64,000 nt of DNA from Burkholderiales bacterium (GCA_016213325.1 JACRAY010000026.1:62001-126000), one strand, 5' to 3'; counted from the stretch's first letter, positions 12,463 to 21,399 are shown. The notes: generated by a model not told the origin, from the letters alone. A program made the numbers and translations.

Positions 12463-14676
12463 CTATTCGAGGTCCACGGCGAGGTAAGGCAGCTCGCCGT
12501 CGAACTCGCTGTCTTCCAGCCGATAGTCCGGCGACACCGGGCTCACCGTGTCACCGCCGACGTTGAAGCCGTTCTGGTTCAAGAAGGTTTTCAAAGTGCG
12601 GTCGATCCGCCCCTTGGCCGTGACCTGTCCGTCTGCTTCGATGGACAGTGTCGCAGCAGAGCCGGGCTTCGCCTCGTCGAGGTCGACCTTGGCAACCAGT
12701 GTGTGCCGGCCCGGTGAGAGCCTGGCGCCCGCGATGCGGCAGGCAGCCGGAAGGATGGCGTTGTAGTAGAGGGTGGGCACGCCCTGCACAAGGTAGAAGG
12801 CATAGCCGTTGATCGAGCTGCCGTGGGCCGCGAGCACGCCATGTCCCCCGTTGGACCCTACGAGAACTTCGCAGCTGATGCGGAACGTTCGGCCGGCCGT
12901 GTGCGGTGCTGCATCGGAATGCAGGTTGCGCAGGCGGCGCCGATACTTGAACGAGGTTCTCGACTTTCCGTAGCTGGGCCGGCCTTCAGTGCCTTCTCCT
13001 GGTGGGTGGATGGGAAGCACCTTTCCGTCGGCCGCCATGCTCCAGAACAGCGCCGTAAGTTCCTGCAGCTTGCCGTGATGCTGTTTCGACAGGTCGTTCG
13101 ACTGGCTGAAGTCGTTGCGCAAGTCGTAGAGTTCCCACTGCCGGCTGTCGGGAACGCTGGCTTTCCTCAAGGCGAAGCTCTCCCACGGATCGTTCTCGGG
13201 CGTGGTGCAGGCGAGCCAGCCTTCGTGGTAGATGCCGAAGTTCTGCATCGATTCGAAGATGTGCACGGTTCGGGTGGGTACGGCCTGCGGGCTATCGACA
13301 GCGTAGAGCATGCTCGTGCCGTCTACCGGGTCTTGAGCAATCCCGTTGACGACTTCGGGCGCCTCTATGCCGGCTGCGGCAAGGACTGTCGGGTAGACAT
13401 CGACCACGTGGTGGAACTGGCTCCGGGTCGATCCGCGGTCCTGCAGGCGCCTGGGCCAGGAGACCACCAGCCCGTTTCGTGTCCCGCCGAAGTGGGATGC
13501 CACCTGCTTGTAGTACTGGAAAGGGCAGTTGATCGCCCAGCCCCATGCCGCGGGAAAGTGGTTGTAGGCGGCCGGGCCGCCGATCCTGTCGATCAGCCGG
13601 AGCTGGTCTTCCAGTTTCTCCTCGAACCCATTGGCCCATGACTGCTCGTACAGCAGGCCATTGAACCCGCCTTCCGCGCTGCCACCGTTGTCGCCCTGGA
13701 TGAACAGGATCAGGGTGTTGTCGAACTCGTCCCAGTCCTTCAGGGCCTGGATCACGCGGCCAGCCTGGAAGTCGAAGTGGTCCAGGGCCGCCGCATACGC
13801 CTCCATCAGGCGCGCGGCGAGCGTCTTCTGTTCGGCCGACAAGGAATGCCATGCAGGCAGGTTGGCCGGCCGCGGCGTGAGCCTGGCAGTTGCAGGAACC
13901 ACTCCCAAGGCCTGTTGCCGCTCGAAGGTCCGCGAGCGGACGATGTCCCATCCCTCGTCGAACTTCCCGCGGTACTTCTGGAGCCACTCATCCGGCGCGT
14001 GGTGGGGAGAGTGCGCCGTGCCGGTGGCGTAGTAGGCGAAGAAGGGCTTGTCCGGTGCGATGGCTTTCTGCTGGGCGATCCAGTCGATCGCGCGGTCGGC
14101 CATGATCTCGTCGAAGTGGCGCTTGCCGTCGCCCGGTGGACGCACGTACGAAGTGTTCTCCACCAGGTCGGGCGACCACATGTTCGTGTCGAAGCCGAGG
14201 AACCCGTAGAAATAGTCGAAGCCCATCCCCGTGGGCCATCGGTCGAACGGTCCCAGCGGGCTCATCTCCCATTCGGGGGTGATGTGGCCTTTCCCGAACA
14301 TGGCCGTGCTGTAGCCATTGGCCCGCAGCACCTCGGCGATCGTTGCCGCGGACTTGGGAATCACGCTGGTATAGCCGTCGTAGTAGGACGGCCTTGCCGT
14401 CACCCGGCCCATCCCCACCCGATGGGGGTTGCGGCCGGTGAGGAGCGCGGCACGCGTGGGCGAGCACATGGCGGTCGTGTGAAACTGGGTGAATCGCGTG
14501 CCACCGGCCGCCAGGCTGTCAAGGTGGCTGGTTTCGATCGGGCCGCCAAAGGTGCTGCAGGCTCCATAGCCGACGTCATCGGTCAGGAACACGATGACGT
14601 TGGGAGCGCCCTGCCCGGCTTTTTTTCCGAAGGCGGGCCAGTTGCCGGTTGCGGGGTTCACGTTTGCATGCTGCAT
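12463..14676 (-). CDS. Sulfatase (arylsulfatase family)
   Basis: The 737-aa product is a type I formylglycine sulfatase. It has metal-binding Asp33/Asp34 (VIVFLTDDVGYG), the CxPxR modification motif CSPTRAALLTGRNPHR with Cys71, GKGHITP..., and the second metal site IQGDNGGSAEGGFNG. A C-terminal ~130-residue beta-rich extension (FRISCEVLVGSNGGHGVLAAHGSSINGYAFYLV) is larger than in minimal arylsulfatases. There is no export signal, so it is predicted to be cytoplasmic unless the start is wrong. The substrate is unknown. It is 13 bp downstream of a TetR gene in the same direction. No formylglycine-generating enzyme gene is in the window. Confidence 0.88.
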   Translation of the reverse strand: MQHANVNPATGNWPAFGKKAGQGAPNVIVFLTDDVGYGACSTFGGPIETSHLDSLAAGGTRFTQFHTTAMCSPTRAALLTGRNPHRVGMGRVTARPSYYDGYTSVIPKSAATIAEVLRANGYSTAMFGKGHITPEWEMSPLGPFDRWPTGMGFDYFYGFLGFDTNMWSPDLVENTSYVRPPGDGKRHFDEIMADRAIDWIAQQKAIAPDKPFFAYYATGTAHSPHHAPDEWLQKYRGKFDEGWDIVRSRTFERQQALGVVPATARLTPRPANLPAWHSLSAEQKTLAARLMEAYAAALDHFDFQAGRVIQALKDWDEFDNTLILFIQGDNGGSAEGGFNGLLYEQSWANGFEEKLEDQLRLIDRIGGPAAYNHFPAAWGWAINCPFQYYKQVASHFGGTRNGLVVSWPRRLQDRGSTRSQFHHVVDVYPTVLAAAGIEAPEVVNGIAQDPVDGTSMLYAVDSPQAVPTRTVHIFESMQNFGIYHEGWLACTTPENDPWESFALRKASVPDSRQWELYDLRNDFSQSNDLSKQHHGKLQELTALFWSMAADGKVLPIHPPGEGTEGRPSYGKSRTSFKYRRRLRNLHSDAAPHTAGRTFRISCEVLVGSNGGHGVLAAHGSSINGYAFYLVQGVPTLYYNAILPAACRIAGARLSPGRHTLVAKVDLDEAKPGSAATLSIEADGQVTAKGRIDRTLKTFLNQNGFNVGGDTVSPVSPDYRLEDSEFDGELPYLAVDLE

Positions 14677-14689
14677 TTGGAGACGGGGC

Positions 14690-15358
14690 CTAGTCGGCCA
14701 GCAGATAGGCCTTCACCAGGCGGAAGAGTTCGTCGCGGATCTGGTCGTCTTCCAGTGACAAAGGCCCGGGGTTGTTGAGCACCGCCTGCACGAGCACGCC
14801 GGCGAGCGCCTGGTAAGCGAACAGGATGCGAAGGCGGCGTTGGGCGGGCGGTAGCCTGGTCAGGTACGGTCCCAGCAGCTCGACCAGCATCACGCGGTAG
14901 CGGTCCCCGGATTTCCGGATCACCTCCCACATGCCCTCCTTGCTGTGCTGGAGCGAAGCGCGCATCACGCCCAGGTTCGACCGGAAATTGCCGATGGTCT
15001 CGTCCACGATGTCGCGGCACAGCGCGTCGATGGACGACCGGTTGGGCGGGTGGCGCGCGACGAACTCGCGGATCGCCTGCTCCGTCCGCATCGTCTGCAC
15101 GCGCTGGAGCGTGACGAAGAAGTGCTGCTTGTTTTCGAACCGGCCATAGAACGCGCCCACGGTCGTCCGGGCATCCGCGCAGAGGGCCTCGATCGACAGG
15201 TCCTCCAGCGAGCGGTCGTGCAGCAGCCTGCGCCCGGCTTCGATCAGGGCAGCCGCCGTGCTGGCACTGCGCCTCTGGCGGGACGGCTTCATTTCGGGCA
15301 GGCAGCCTTCGCAGGCCCAGGCCTCGACCTCTGCATGGGAGATTTGGGGAGTCGGCAT
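14690..15358 (-). CDS. TetR/AcrR family transcriptional regulator
   Basis: The 222-aa product has an N-terminal TetR helix-turn-helix (AALIEAGRRLLHDRSLEDLSIEALCADARTTVGAFYGRFENKQHFF, about residues 36-80) and an all-helical C-terminal ligand domain. It lies directly upstream of the sulfatase gene (13-bp gap) and diverges from a Bug-family binding-protein gene, with a dyad in the shared promoter. It probably controls both. The ATG at 15358 gives a 30-residue leader before the domain; the ATG at 15292 (MKPSRQRR) is an alternative start. Confidence 0.85.
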   Translation of the reverse strand: MPTPQISHAEVEAWACEGCLPEMKPSRQRRSASTAAALIEAGRRLLHDRSLEDLSIEALCADARTTVGAFYGRFENKQHFFVTLQRVQTMRTEQAIREFVARHPPNRSSIDALCRDIVDETIGNFRSNLGVMRASLQHSKEGMWEVIRKSGDRYRVMLVELLGPYLTRLPPAQRRLRILFAYQALAGVLVQAVLNNPGPLSLEDDQIRDELFRLVKAYLLAD

Positions 15359-15377
15359 GGCGTGCAGGGTTATGCGG

Positions 15378-15413
15378 TTGACAATAGCAGAAATAGAATC
15401 AGAATCCTAATTC
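15378..15413 (+). promoter_or_regulatory. Promoter and dyad between TetR and Bug genes
   Basis: A perfect TTGACA -35 box (15378-15383) is followed after 16 bases by CAGAAT as a possible -10. Overlapping that -10 is the dyad GAATCAG-N4-CTAATTC (15396-15413; 6 of 7 positions pair). The placement suits a TetR operator that blocks the Bug/DUF1028 operon. The stretch is unusually AT-rich for this genome. Confidence 0.5.
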
Positions 15414-15459
15414 GGAAATCTCGAAGTCCACCTTTTTGAAGAGTTTTCCGGGAGAAATC

Positions 15460-16428
15460 ATGTTCATCAACCGACGCAGCATCCTCGTTGCAACGGCCGG
15501 GGCGGCCCTTGGATCCCTGGCGTGGGCCCAAGCCTGGCCCAGCAAGACGATCCGCATCATCCTGAACTTTCCTGCCGGCGGACCGGGGGACGCGGTGACG
15601 CGCTACATCGCTCAACGCATGGGCGCCCTGCTCGGCCAGCAGGTGGTTGTCGAAAACCGGAGCGGCGGCGCTGGCGCGGTCGGCATCCTTGCGGCGGCCA
15701 ACGCGCCGGCCGACGGCTACACCTTCCTGTACACGACGGTGACCGGGGTGGTCCAGGTGCCGCTGGTGACCAAGGACTCGAGTTTCGACCCCCTCAAGTC
15801 GCTGGCTCCAGTAATGGGCGTGGGCAGTACGCCCATGGGACTGTTCGTCCATGCCAGCAGCCCGGCCACCGACTTCCCGAGCTTCCTCGAGTGGGCGCGA
15901 AAGCAGCCGGCCGGGCTCGACATAGGCGGCGGCGGACCGATCGTGGAGATCGCGACCGCCGTGCTGGCCCGAAGTGCCAACGCCAAGCTCGTGTACGTGC
16001 CCTTCCGGGGCACCGCACCGGTGGTCCAGGCCGCGCTCGCGGGGGACATCAAGGCCTTCTTCAGCACGCCATCGCCCGTGATCACCGAAAACGCCAAGGC
16101 CGGCAAGCTCCGGGCGGTCGCAGTGACCTCGGCATCCGCATCGAACCTGGTTCCCGGCGTCGAACCCATCGCCAAGTTCATTCCGGGCTACGTGCAGGAC
16201 ATCAACTTCGGCTTCTTCGCACCCCCCGGAATCCCGGCGGAAGCGGCCACCCGTTTCGGCAGCACGCTCGCGACCGTGCTGGCGGAGCCCGGCATGAAGG
16301 AGCGCCTGGCGGGTTTCGGGCTCAGCCTGCAGCCTGCGACCGCCGCAGAGGTCACGCGGCTCACGGCGCGTGATGCAGAAACCATCCGCAAGACTCTGGA
16401 AACGACGCCGGTGAAGTTCGGCGAGTAG
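15460..16428 (+). CDS. Tripartite tricarboxylate transporter substrate-binding protein (Bug/TctC family)
   Basis: The 322-aa protein has a signal peptide with a twin-Arg-like start (MFINRRSILVATAGAALGSLAWA) and the Bug fold: WPSKTIRIILNFPAGGPGDAVTRYIAQRMGALLGQQVVVENRSGGAGAVG at the N-terminus of the mature chain, then PADGYTFLY. Such periplasmic proteins deliver carboxylates or small acids to TctAB permeases, which are not encoded nearby; orphan Bug genes are common in Burkholderiales. The start ATG at 15460 has GGGAGAAATC upstream. It is followed 20 bp later by a DUF1028 gene. Confidence 0.92.
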   Translation: MFINRRSILVATAGAALGSLAWAQAWPSKTIRIILNFPAGGPGDAVTRYIAQRMGALLGQQVVVENRSGGAGAVGILAAANAPADGYTFLYTTVTGVVQVPLVTKDSSFDPLKSLAPVMGVGSTPMGLFVHASSPATDFPSFLEWARKQPAGLDIGGGGPIVEIATAVLARSANAKLVYVPFRGTAPVVQAALAGDIKAFFSTPSPVITENAKAGKLRAVAVTSASASNLVPGVEPIAKFIPGYVQDINFGFFAPPGIPAEAATRFGSTLATVLAEPGMKERLAGFGLSLQPATAAEVTRLTARDAETIRKTLETTPVKFGE

Positions 16429-16448
16429 CACCCCCGGGAAGGACCTGT

Positions 16449-17135
16449 ATGACTTTTGCCATTGTTGCGCGCGACCCGCAGACGGGCCACTTCGGCGTCG
16501 CCAAGACCACCCGCACCATCGCCGCGGGCGGGCTCGACCTGTACCGCCATGTCCCGATGATGGGTTTCTGCCTGGGCATCAGTACCGTGGGCCGGTGCCA
16601 GAAGGTCGGCGCGCTGATGATCCAGAACGGACTGGATGCCGAGGCCGCCATGAAGGCCATGATCGGCAGCGATGAATTCTTCGCCAACCGGCAACTGGCC
16701 GCGATCGACCGGCACGGACGCGTCGCCGCGTTCACCGGCGAGACCTGTTTCCCGTACGCGGGCCACATCGTCGGCGACAACTTCACGGTCCTCGGCAACG
16801 TATTGACCAGTGCGGCAACCGTGGAGGCCATGGCGGCCGGGTACGAAGCATCCAGCGGCCTGCCGTTTGCGCGCCGGCTGCTCGCAAGCCTGGAGGCGGG
16901 CCGCGACGCCGGCGGCCAACTCGGCGGGCAACGTTCCTCCGACATGGCTGTCTTCGGCGACCGTGAGGGGGCGCTGATCGACCTGCGCATCGACTTGAAC
17001 GACGACCCGGTCGCCGAGCTGGTCCGCCTGTACGAGATCTTCAACCCACTGGTTCCCTACTACGAACTGCATCGGTCGAATCCGCGCGGCCTGCCGCGCG
17101 CCGACGACTGGCTCAAGAGCCAGCAGGCGGCATGA
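16449..17135 (+). CDS. DUF1028 family protein
   Basis: The 228-aa product is a DUF1028 protein: it begins MTFAIVARDPQTGHFGVAKTT, has STVGRCQKVGALMIQNGLDAEAAMKAM and continues RQLAAIDRHGRVAAFTGETCFPYAGHIVGDNFTVLGNVL. The family resembles Ntn-hydrolase folds, and its activity is unknown to me. The start ATG has GAAGGA upstream and lies 20 bp behind the Bug gene, so the two form an operon. Bug plus DUF1028 next to a sulfatase suggests use of one small organic ligand. Confidence 0.85.
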   Translation: MTFAIVARDPQTGHFGVAKTTRTIAAGGLDLYRHVPMMGFCLGISTVGRCQKVGALMIQNGLDAEAAMKAMIGSDEFFANRQLAAIDRHGRVAAFTGETCFPYAGHIVGDNFTVLGNVLTSAATVEAMAAGYEASSGLPFARRLLASLEAGRDAGGQLGGQRSSDMAVFGDREGALIDLRIDLNDDPVAELVRLYEIFNPLVPYYELHRSNPRGLPRADDWLKSQQAA

Positions 17136-17178
17136 CCCTGGCACGCGCACGGGCGCGTGACGAAACGCAGGCAACCTG

Positions 17179-19479
17179 CTACTGCAGGAACCCGATGCTG
17201 CGCGACTCGCGCACTTCGGGCTTGATGCGGTGCTCGGCTTCGAGCTGCTCGAGGAACTCGTCGGGCGTGAAGGCCGTGGCGAGGATGTCGACCTGCCGCT
17301 TCACGGCCGCGAAGTCGCCGGGGCAAAGCTGTTCCAGCCGGGCCAGCCGCGCTGCGACCTCGGGCGTCAGCAGGGCAGCGTCGCCGCCCAGCACCTCGGT
17401 CGCGAACATCTTCTCGCGCTGCGCCGCGGCCAGCGGCTTGAAGCGGATCTTGAAGGTGAAGCGGCGCAGCGCCGCCTGGTCGATGCGGTCCATCAGGTTG
17501 GTGGTGCACACGAAGATGCCGGCGAAGCGTTCCATGCCCTGCAGCATCTCGTTGACCTCGGTCACCTCGTAGGTGCGCTGCGCGCCGCGGCGGTCCTGCA
17601 GGAAGCTGTCGGCCTCGTCGAGCAGCAGCACCGCCTTTTCGCTTTCGGCCTCGCGGAACATGGAAGCCATGTTCTGCTCGGTCTCGCCGACGAACTTGCT
17701 CATGAGGTCGCTCGCCTGCTTGATCAGCAGCGGGCGGTCGAGGCTGCGCGCGATGTGCTCGGCCAGCGCCGTCTTGCCGGTACCCGGCGCGCCGTAGAAA
17801 CACAGGGTTCCGTGGCCGCGCGCCTGCAGCGCCTGCACGATACGCGGCACTTCGAAGCGCGACTCCACGTTGAGCATGCCGAGGTCGTAGGTGGTGACGC
17901 TGCGCCGCGCGCCGCTGTCGTACGCCCGCGTGCCCAGCGCACGGTCGGCGTTGCGCAACTGCCGCTCGATCAGGCCTTCCACCGGCGCGCCCTCTTCCTG
18001 CGCCAGGGCAGCGAAGCGCACCGCCGTGCGGATCTGCGCGGGCGTCAGGCCCTTGCGCTCGGTGAGCTTGGCCACGAAGGCATCGGACACCTGCGCACCT
18101 TCGAGCGTCTTGCGCACCAGTCCCTCGCGCGCCCCCGGCGGCGGCGACTTCAGTTCCAGGTGGTAGGCAAAGCGGCGCCGGAAAGCGGGGTCGATCTGCT
18201 CGATCCGGTTGGTGACCCACAGCGTGGGCACGGGGTTGGTCTCCAGGATCTGGTTGACCCACGCCTTGCCGCTGACGCTGCTGGTCGGCGGCGCGACCAC
18301 CTGCTCGGCCCGCGCCATCATCTGCGCCGCCTCGCTGGAAATCGGCGGGAACACGTCTTCCACCTCGTCGAACAGCAGCGCCGCCTGCGCACTGCCCTTC
18401 AGGAACACCTGCGCGATCTGCAGCGAGCGGTAGCGGTCGCGGCCCGATAGCGAGTTGCCGTCGCGGTCGGCGTATTCGACCTCGAACAGTTCCAGCCCCG
18501 CGGCTTGCGCCACCACCTTGGCCAGCTCGGTCTTGCCGGTGCCGGGCGGGCCGTACAGCAGGATGTTGACGCCGCATTCCTTGCGCGCCACCGCGTTGCG
18601 CAGCAGCGAGCACAGCACCTGCGCGTCTTCGTCCACGAAGGCAAAGTCGTGCAGTGCCAGCGTGCTCTTGGCCGACGGGCGCGTGAACACCGCCATCAGC
18701 TCGTTGTGGTCGCGGTACTCGCGCATCAGCACCGGCGGCAGCTTTTCGCTGACCTTCATCAGGTCGGCCAGGTCGGTGATGTTGTGCTCGGAGATCAGGT
18801 TCTCCACCAGCCCGATGCGTTCCAGCCGCGAGCCGGCACGCAGCGCCTCGCCGACCTCGTTGGCGTTGACGCCTGCCACCTCGGCGATGGCGGCATAGGC
18901 CTCGGGGGCGTTGTTCACCTTGAACTCGACGAGGAGGCTGCGCAGGTCGCGCTGGTAGCGCGCGAGCGTGCCGTACAGCAGCAGCGCACGCTCGGCCTTG
19001 TTCAGCTGCAGCAGGCTGGACAGCGCGTCGATGTTCTTCTCGACCAGCGTCGAATGCTTCTTCAGCGCGTGCGTGAGCCACTCGCCGGTGACGGCCAGCA
19101 CCGACAGCAGGTCCTTGGGCTGGTCCTTGGCGTATTCGTCGAGGTAGAAGAACAGCGTGCCCTCCTCGTACGGGCCACGCCACACGCCGTGGCGGTCCAG
19201 GAACTCGCGGATGCCCAGCGCTTCGTGGCCGCGCCAGAACTCGTTGTCCTTGCAGCGGCGCGACAGGAACTCGCGCAGCCGCCCCAGCGCCGGTGCCGGC
19301 CACACCAGGTGGCGGCCGGCCAGCGACAGCAGCCCGTTCAGGTCGCGCCGCACGTTGAACTTGGCGCCCTGCTTGGCCGCCAGCGTCAACACGAAATGCG
19401 AGCACATGAGGTCCAGCACCGGGGCTTCCTTGAGCCCAGGCGAAGGCAGCACTTGCATGTCCAGCGAACGCTTGGCCAA
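17179..19479 (-). CDS. Twin-AAA-domain ATPase
   Basis: The ~766-aa protein has an N-terminal helical region of about 270 residues, then two AAA+ modules. The first has Walker A GPPGTGKTE (~residue 310) and Walker B LLFDEVEDVF (~366). The second has Walker A GAPGTGKTA (~563), Walker B LLLDEADSFL (~618) and FVCTTNLMDRIDQAALRRF as the sensor/Arg-finger region. It is presumably a cytoplasmic remodelling ATPase; the client is unknown. I placed the start at TTG 19479 because GGAGG lies just upstream; the ATG at 19458 would shorten it by seven residues. Convergent with the DUF1028 gene. Confidence 0.85.
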   Translation of the reverse strand: MAKRSLDMQVLPSPGLKEAPVLDLMCSHFVLTLAAKQGAKFNVRRDLNGLLSLAGRHLVWPAPALGRLREFLSRRCKDNEFWRGHEALGIREFLDRHGVWRGPYEEGTLFFYLDEYAKDQPKDLLSVLAVTGEWLTHALKKHSTLVEKNIDALSSLLQLNKAERALLLYGTLARYQRDLRSLLVEFKVNNAPEAYAAIAEVAGVNANEVGEALRAGSRLERIGLVENLISEHNITDLADLMKVSEKLPPVLMREYRDHNELMAVFTRPSAKSTLALHDFAFVDEDAQVLCSLLRNAVARKECGVNILLYGPPGTGKTELAKVVAQAAGLELFEVEYADRDGNSLSGRDRYRSLQIAQVFLKGSAQAALLFDEVEDVFPPISSEAAQMMARAEQVVAPPTSSVSGKAWVNQILETNPVPTLWVTNRIEQIDPAFRRRFAYHLELKSPPPGAREGLVRKTLEGAQVSDAFVAKLTERKGLTPAQIRTAVRFAALAQEEGAPVEGLIERQLRNADRALGTRAYDSGARRSVTTYDLGMLNVESRFEVPRIVQALQARGHGTLCFYGAPGTGKTALAEHIARSLDRPLLIKQASDLMSKFVGETEQNMASMFREAESEKAVLLLDEADSFLQDRRGAQRTYEVTEVNEMLQGMERFAGIFVCTTNLMDRIDQAALRRFTFKIRFKPLAAAQREKMFATEVLGGDAALLTPEVAARLARLEQLCPGDFAAVKRQVDILATAFTPDEFLEQLEAEHRIKPEVRESRSIGFLQ

Positions 19480-19585
19480 TCGACCTCCAGCAGGTGTAAC
19501 CGGTGTCCTGTTCCGCCAGACGATAACGCTACTTGGGTCGTCGTGGAAGACAAGTGCTGCGGGGAAACCCCGACGCCGGGCAGTA

Positions 19586-19591
19586 CACAAT
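19586..19591 (+). promoter_or_regulatory. Possible -10 element of the threonine ammonia-lyase gene
   Basis: CACAAT sits 6 bases before the ATG at 19598 and there is no Shine-Dalgarno, as expected for a leaderless mRNA. No clear -35 box was seen. Confidence 0.4.
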
Positions 19592-19597
19592 CCGGTG

Positions 19598-20797
19598 ATG
19601 CTCACTGTTTCTGACATCCGGCAAGCTGCCGTCCGCCTGCAGGGCCATGTGCTGGACACGCCGTGCGTCGAGTCGCGCACGCTGTCCCAGATCACCGGCA
19701 GCCAGGTCTTCCTGAAATTCGAGAACCTGCAATTCACCGCCTCGTTCAAGGAGCGCGGTGCCTGCAACAAGCTCGCCCAGTTGTCCGAGGACGAGAGGCG
19801 CAGCGGCGTGATCGCCATGAGCGCCGGCAACCACGCGCAGGGCGTGGCCTACCACGCGCAGCGGCTGGGCCTGCGGGCGGTGATCGTGATGCCGCGCTTC
19901 ACGCCGGGCGTGAAGGTGGAACGCACGCGCAGCTTCGGCGCCGAGGTGGTGCTGTATGGAGACACACTGGAAGAGTCGCGCAGCCACGCCTTCGAGCTGG
20001 CGCGGCGCGAGCACCTGACTTTCGTGCATCCATATGACGACGAGGCGATTGTCGCGGGCCAGGGCACGGTAGGCCTGGAGATGCTGGAAGCGGTGCCCGA
20101 CCTCGACACGCTGGTGGTCGCTGTGGGTGGCGGCGGCCTGGTTGCGGGCATCGCCGTCGCGGCCAAGGCCCTGAAGCCGCAGGTCGAAGTGATCGGCGTG
20201 CAGACGCTGCGCTTTCCCAACATGTTCAACGCCGTCAAGGGGCAGTCGCTGCCGCAGGGCATCTCGACCATCGCCGAAGGCATCGCCGTGGGCACGCCGG
20301 GGCGTGTGACGCAGGAGCTCATCGAGCGCTACGTGGACGACCTCGTGCTGGTGGACGAGGGCGACATCGAGCAGGCCATCGTGATGCTGCTGGAGATCGA
20401 GAAGACGCTGGTCGAAGGCGCCGGTGCCGCCGCGCTGGCGGCGCTGCTGAAGTACCCCGAGCGCTGGCGCGGCAAGCGCGTCGGGCTGGTGCTGGGCGGC
20501 GGCAACATCGACCCGATGCTGCTGGCCGCCATCATCCAGCGCGGCCTGGTGCGCGCCGGGCGGCTCGCGCGGCTGCGTGTCTGCGCGCGCGACGTGCCGG
20601 GCTCGCTGGCGCGCATCACCTCTATCATCGGCGAAGCGGGCGCCAACATCGACGAAGTCCACCACCAGCGCGCCTTCACCATGCTGGCCGCCCAGAATGT
20701 CGAGATCGAGCTGGTGGTGCAGACGCGCGGCCGCGACCACATCCAGGCGGTGCTGGCAGCTTTGCATGCCGGCGGTTTCGAAGCGGAGGAACAGTGA
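19598..20797 (+). CDS. ilvA: Threonine ammonia-lyase with ACT domain
   Basis: This 399-aa PLP enzyme converts threonine to 2-oxobutyrate and ammonia. The PLP lysine is Lys51 in ASFKERGACNK; phosphate- and cofactor-binding motifs SAGNHAQGVAYHA and VAVGGGGLVAGIAVA are present. A C-terminal ACT domain (LRVCARDVPGSLARITSIIGEAGANIDEVHHQRAF) spans about residues 325-399. The ~400-aa length and single ACT domain match the short (TdcB-like with ACT) class rather than the ~500-aa biosynthetic IlvA, so feedback control may differ. A thioesterase gene overlaps its stop codon. Confidence 0.92.
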   Translation: MLTVSDIRQAAVRLQGHVLDTPCVESRTLSQITGSQVFLKFENLQFTASFKERGACNKLAQLSEDERRSGVIAMSAGNHAQGVAYHAQRLGLRAVIVMPRFTPGVKVERTRSFGAEVVLYGDTLEESRSHAFELARREHLTFVHPYDDEAIVAGQGTVGLEMLEAVPDLDTLVVAVGGGGLVAGIAVAAKALKPQVEVIGVQTLRFPNMFNAVKGQSLPQGISTIAEGIAVGTPGRVTQELIERYVDDLVLVDEGDIEQAIVMLLEIEKTLVEGAGAAALAALLKYPERWRGKRVGLVLGGGNIDPMLLAAIIQRGLVRAGRLARLRVCARDVPGSLARITSIIGEAGANIDEVHHQRAFTMLAAQNVEIELVVQTRGRDHIQAVLAALHAGGFEAEEQ

Positions 20798-21204
20798 TGA
20801 TCGAAAAAGACAAGTTGCAGGGCGCCCTGGCGGAGTACTTCGCGCCCTGGGTGCAGGCCCTCGGCCTGAAAGTCGAGTCGTTCGGCGAGGGCGACGTGAC
20901 GCTGCGGCTGCCGCGCAACGAGCAGCTGTCGCGGGTGGGCGGCATGCTGTGCGGCCAGGCCATGATGGCGGCCGCCGACACCGGCATGGTGCTGGCGCTC
21001 ATGAGCCAGTCCGGCGAGTTCCGTCCCTGCACCACCGTGCAGATGAACTCCACCTTCCTGCGGCCCTTGTCCAACCAGGACGCGCTGGTGCACGCGAAGG
21101 TGATCCGCGCCGGCAAGTCGCTGGCGTTCGGCGAAATCGACATCCGCGGGGCGGACGACGGCAAAAGCGCGTGCCGCGCCAGCACCACCTACGCCCTGCT
21201 TTAA
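20797..21204 (+). CDS. PaaI-type hotdog thioesterase
   Basis: The 135-aa hotdog-fold protein carries EGDVTLRLPRNEQLSRVGGMLCGQAMMAAADTGMVLALMS in its central helix and ends RAGKSLAFGEIDIRGADDGKSACRASTTYALL, as in PaaI/YigI-like acyl-CoA thioesterases. A G-x-L-C-G-Q-A-x-x-x-A-x-D pattern replaces the usual HGG..A..D motif. The start ATG overlaps the TGA of the threonine ammonia-lyase gene by one base and GAGGA lies upstream, so the two are coupled. Substrate unknown; a short acyl-CoA is likely. Confidence 0.85.
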   Translation: MIEKDKLQGALAEYFAPWVQALGLKVESFGEGDVTLRLPRNEQLSRVGGMLCGQAMMAAADTGMVLALMSQSGEFRPCTTVQMNSTFLRPLSNQDALVHAKVIRAGKSLAFGEIDIRGADDGKSACRASTTYALL

Positions 21205-21207
21205 AAT
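21202..21207 (+). promoter_or_regulatory. Possible -10 (TAAAAT) for the 51-aa gene
   Basis: TAAAAT overlaps the thioesterase stop and lies about 36 bases before the small gene at 21244. Isolated TAAAAT boxes close behind a gene end are the only AT-rich patches here. No -35 is evident. Confidence 0.3.
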
Positions 21208-21243
21208 CACCGGAACACCCAGCAAAGCCGAAGGACCCCCACC

Positions 21244-21399
21244 ATGTCGAGCCACGAACCGCGCCAGACCCATGGCGAAACGCCCGCCGCACCGCACGAC
21301 CCGGTCGAGGACATCATCCACGCCGTGCCGATCGTCCTGCCGGTGGCCGGCGGCGTGCTCATGTTCCTGCTGGCCTTCATCGCCGTCTACCTGGCGTAA
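21244..21399 (+). CDS. Small single-pass membrane protein (51 aa)
   Basis: Reading from the ATG at 21244 gives 51 residues: a polar, His/Pro-rich start (MSSHEPRQTHGETPAAPHDP) and one C-terminal membrane helix (IVLPVAGGVLMFLLAFIAVYLA). AAGGA lies eight bases before the start, and a TAAAAT box is about 36 bases upstream. Codon usage is that of the neighbours. Function unknown; likely a tail-anchored inner-membrane peptide. Confidence 0.65.
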   Translation: MSSHEPRQTHGETPAAPHDPVEDIIHAVPIVLPVAGGVLMFLLAFIAVYLA

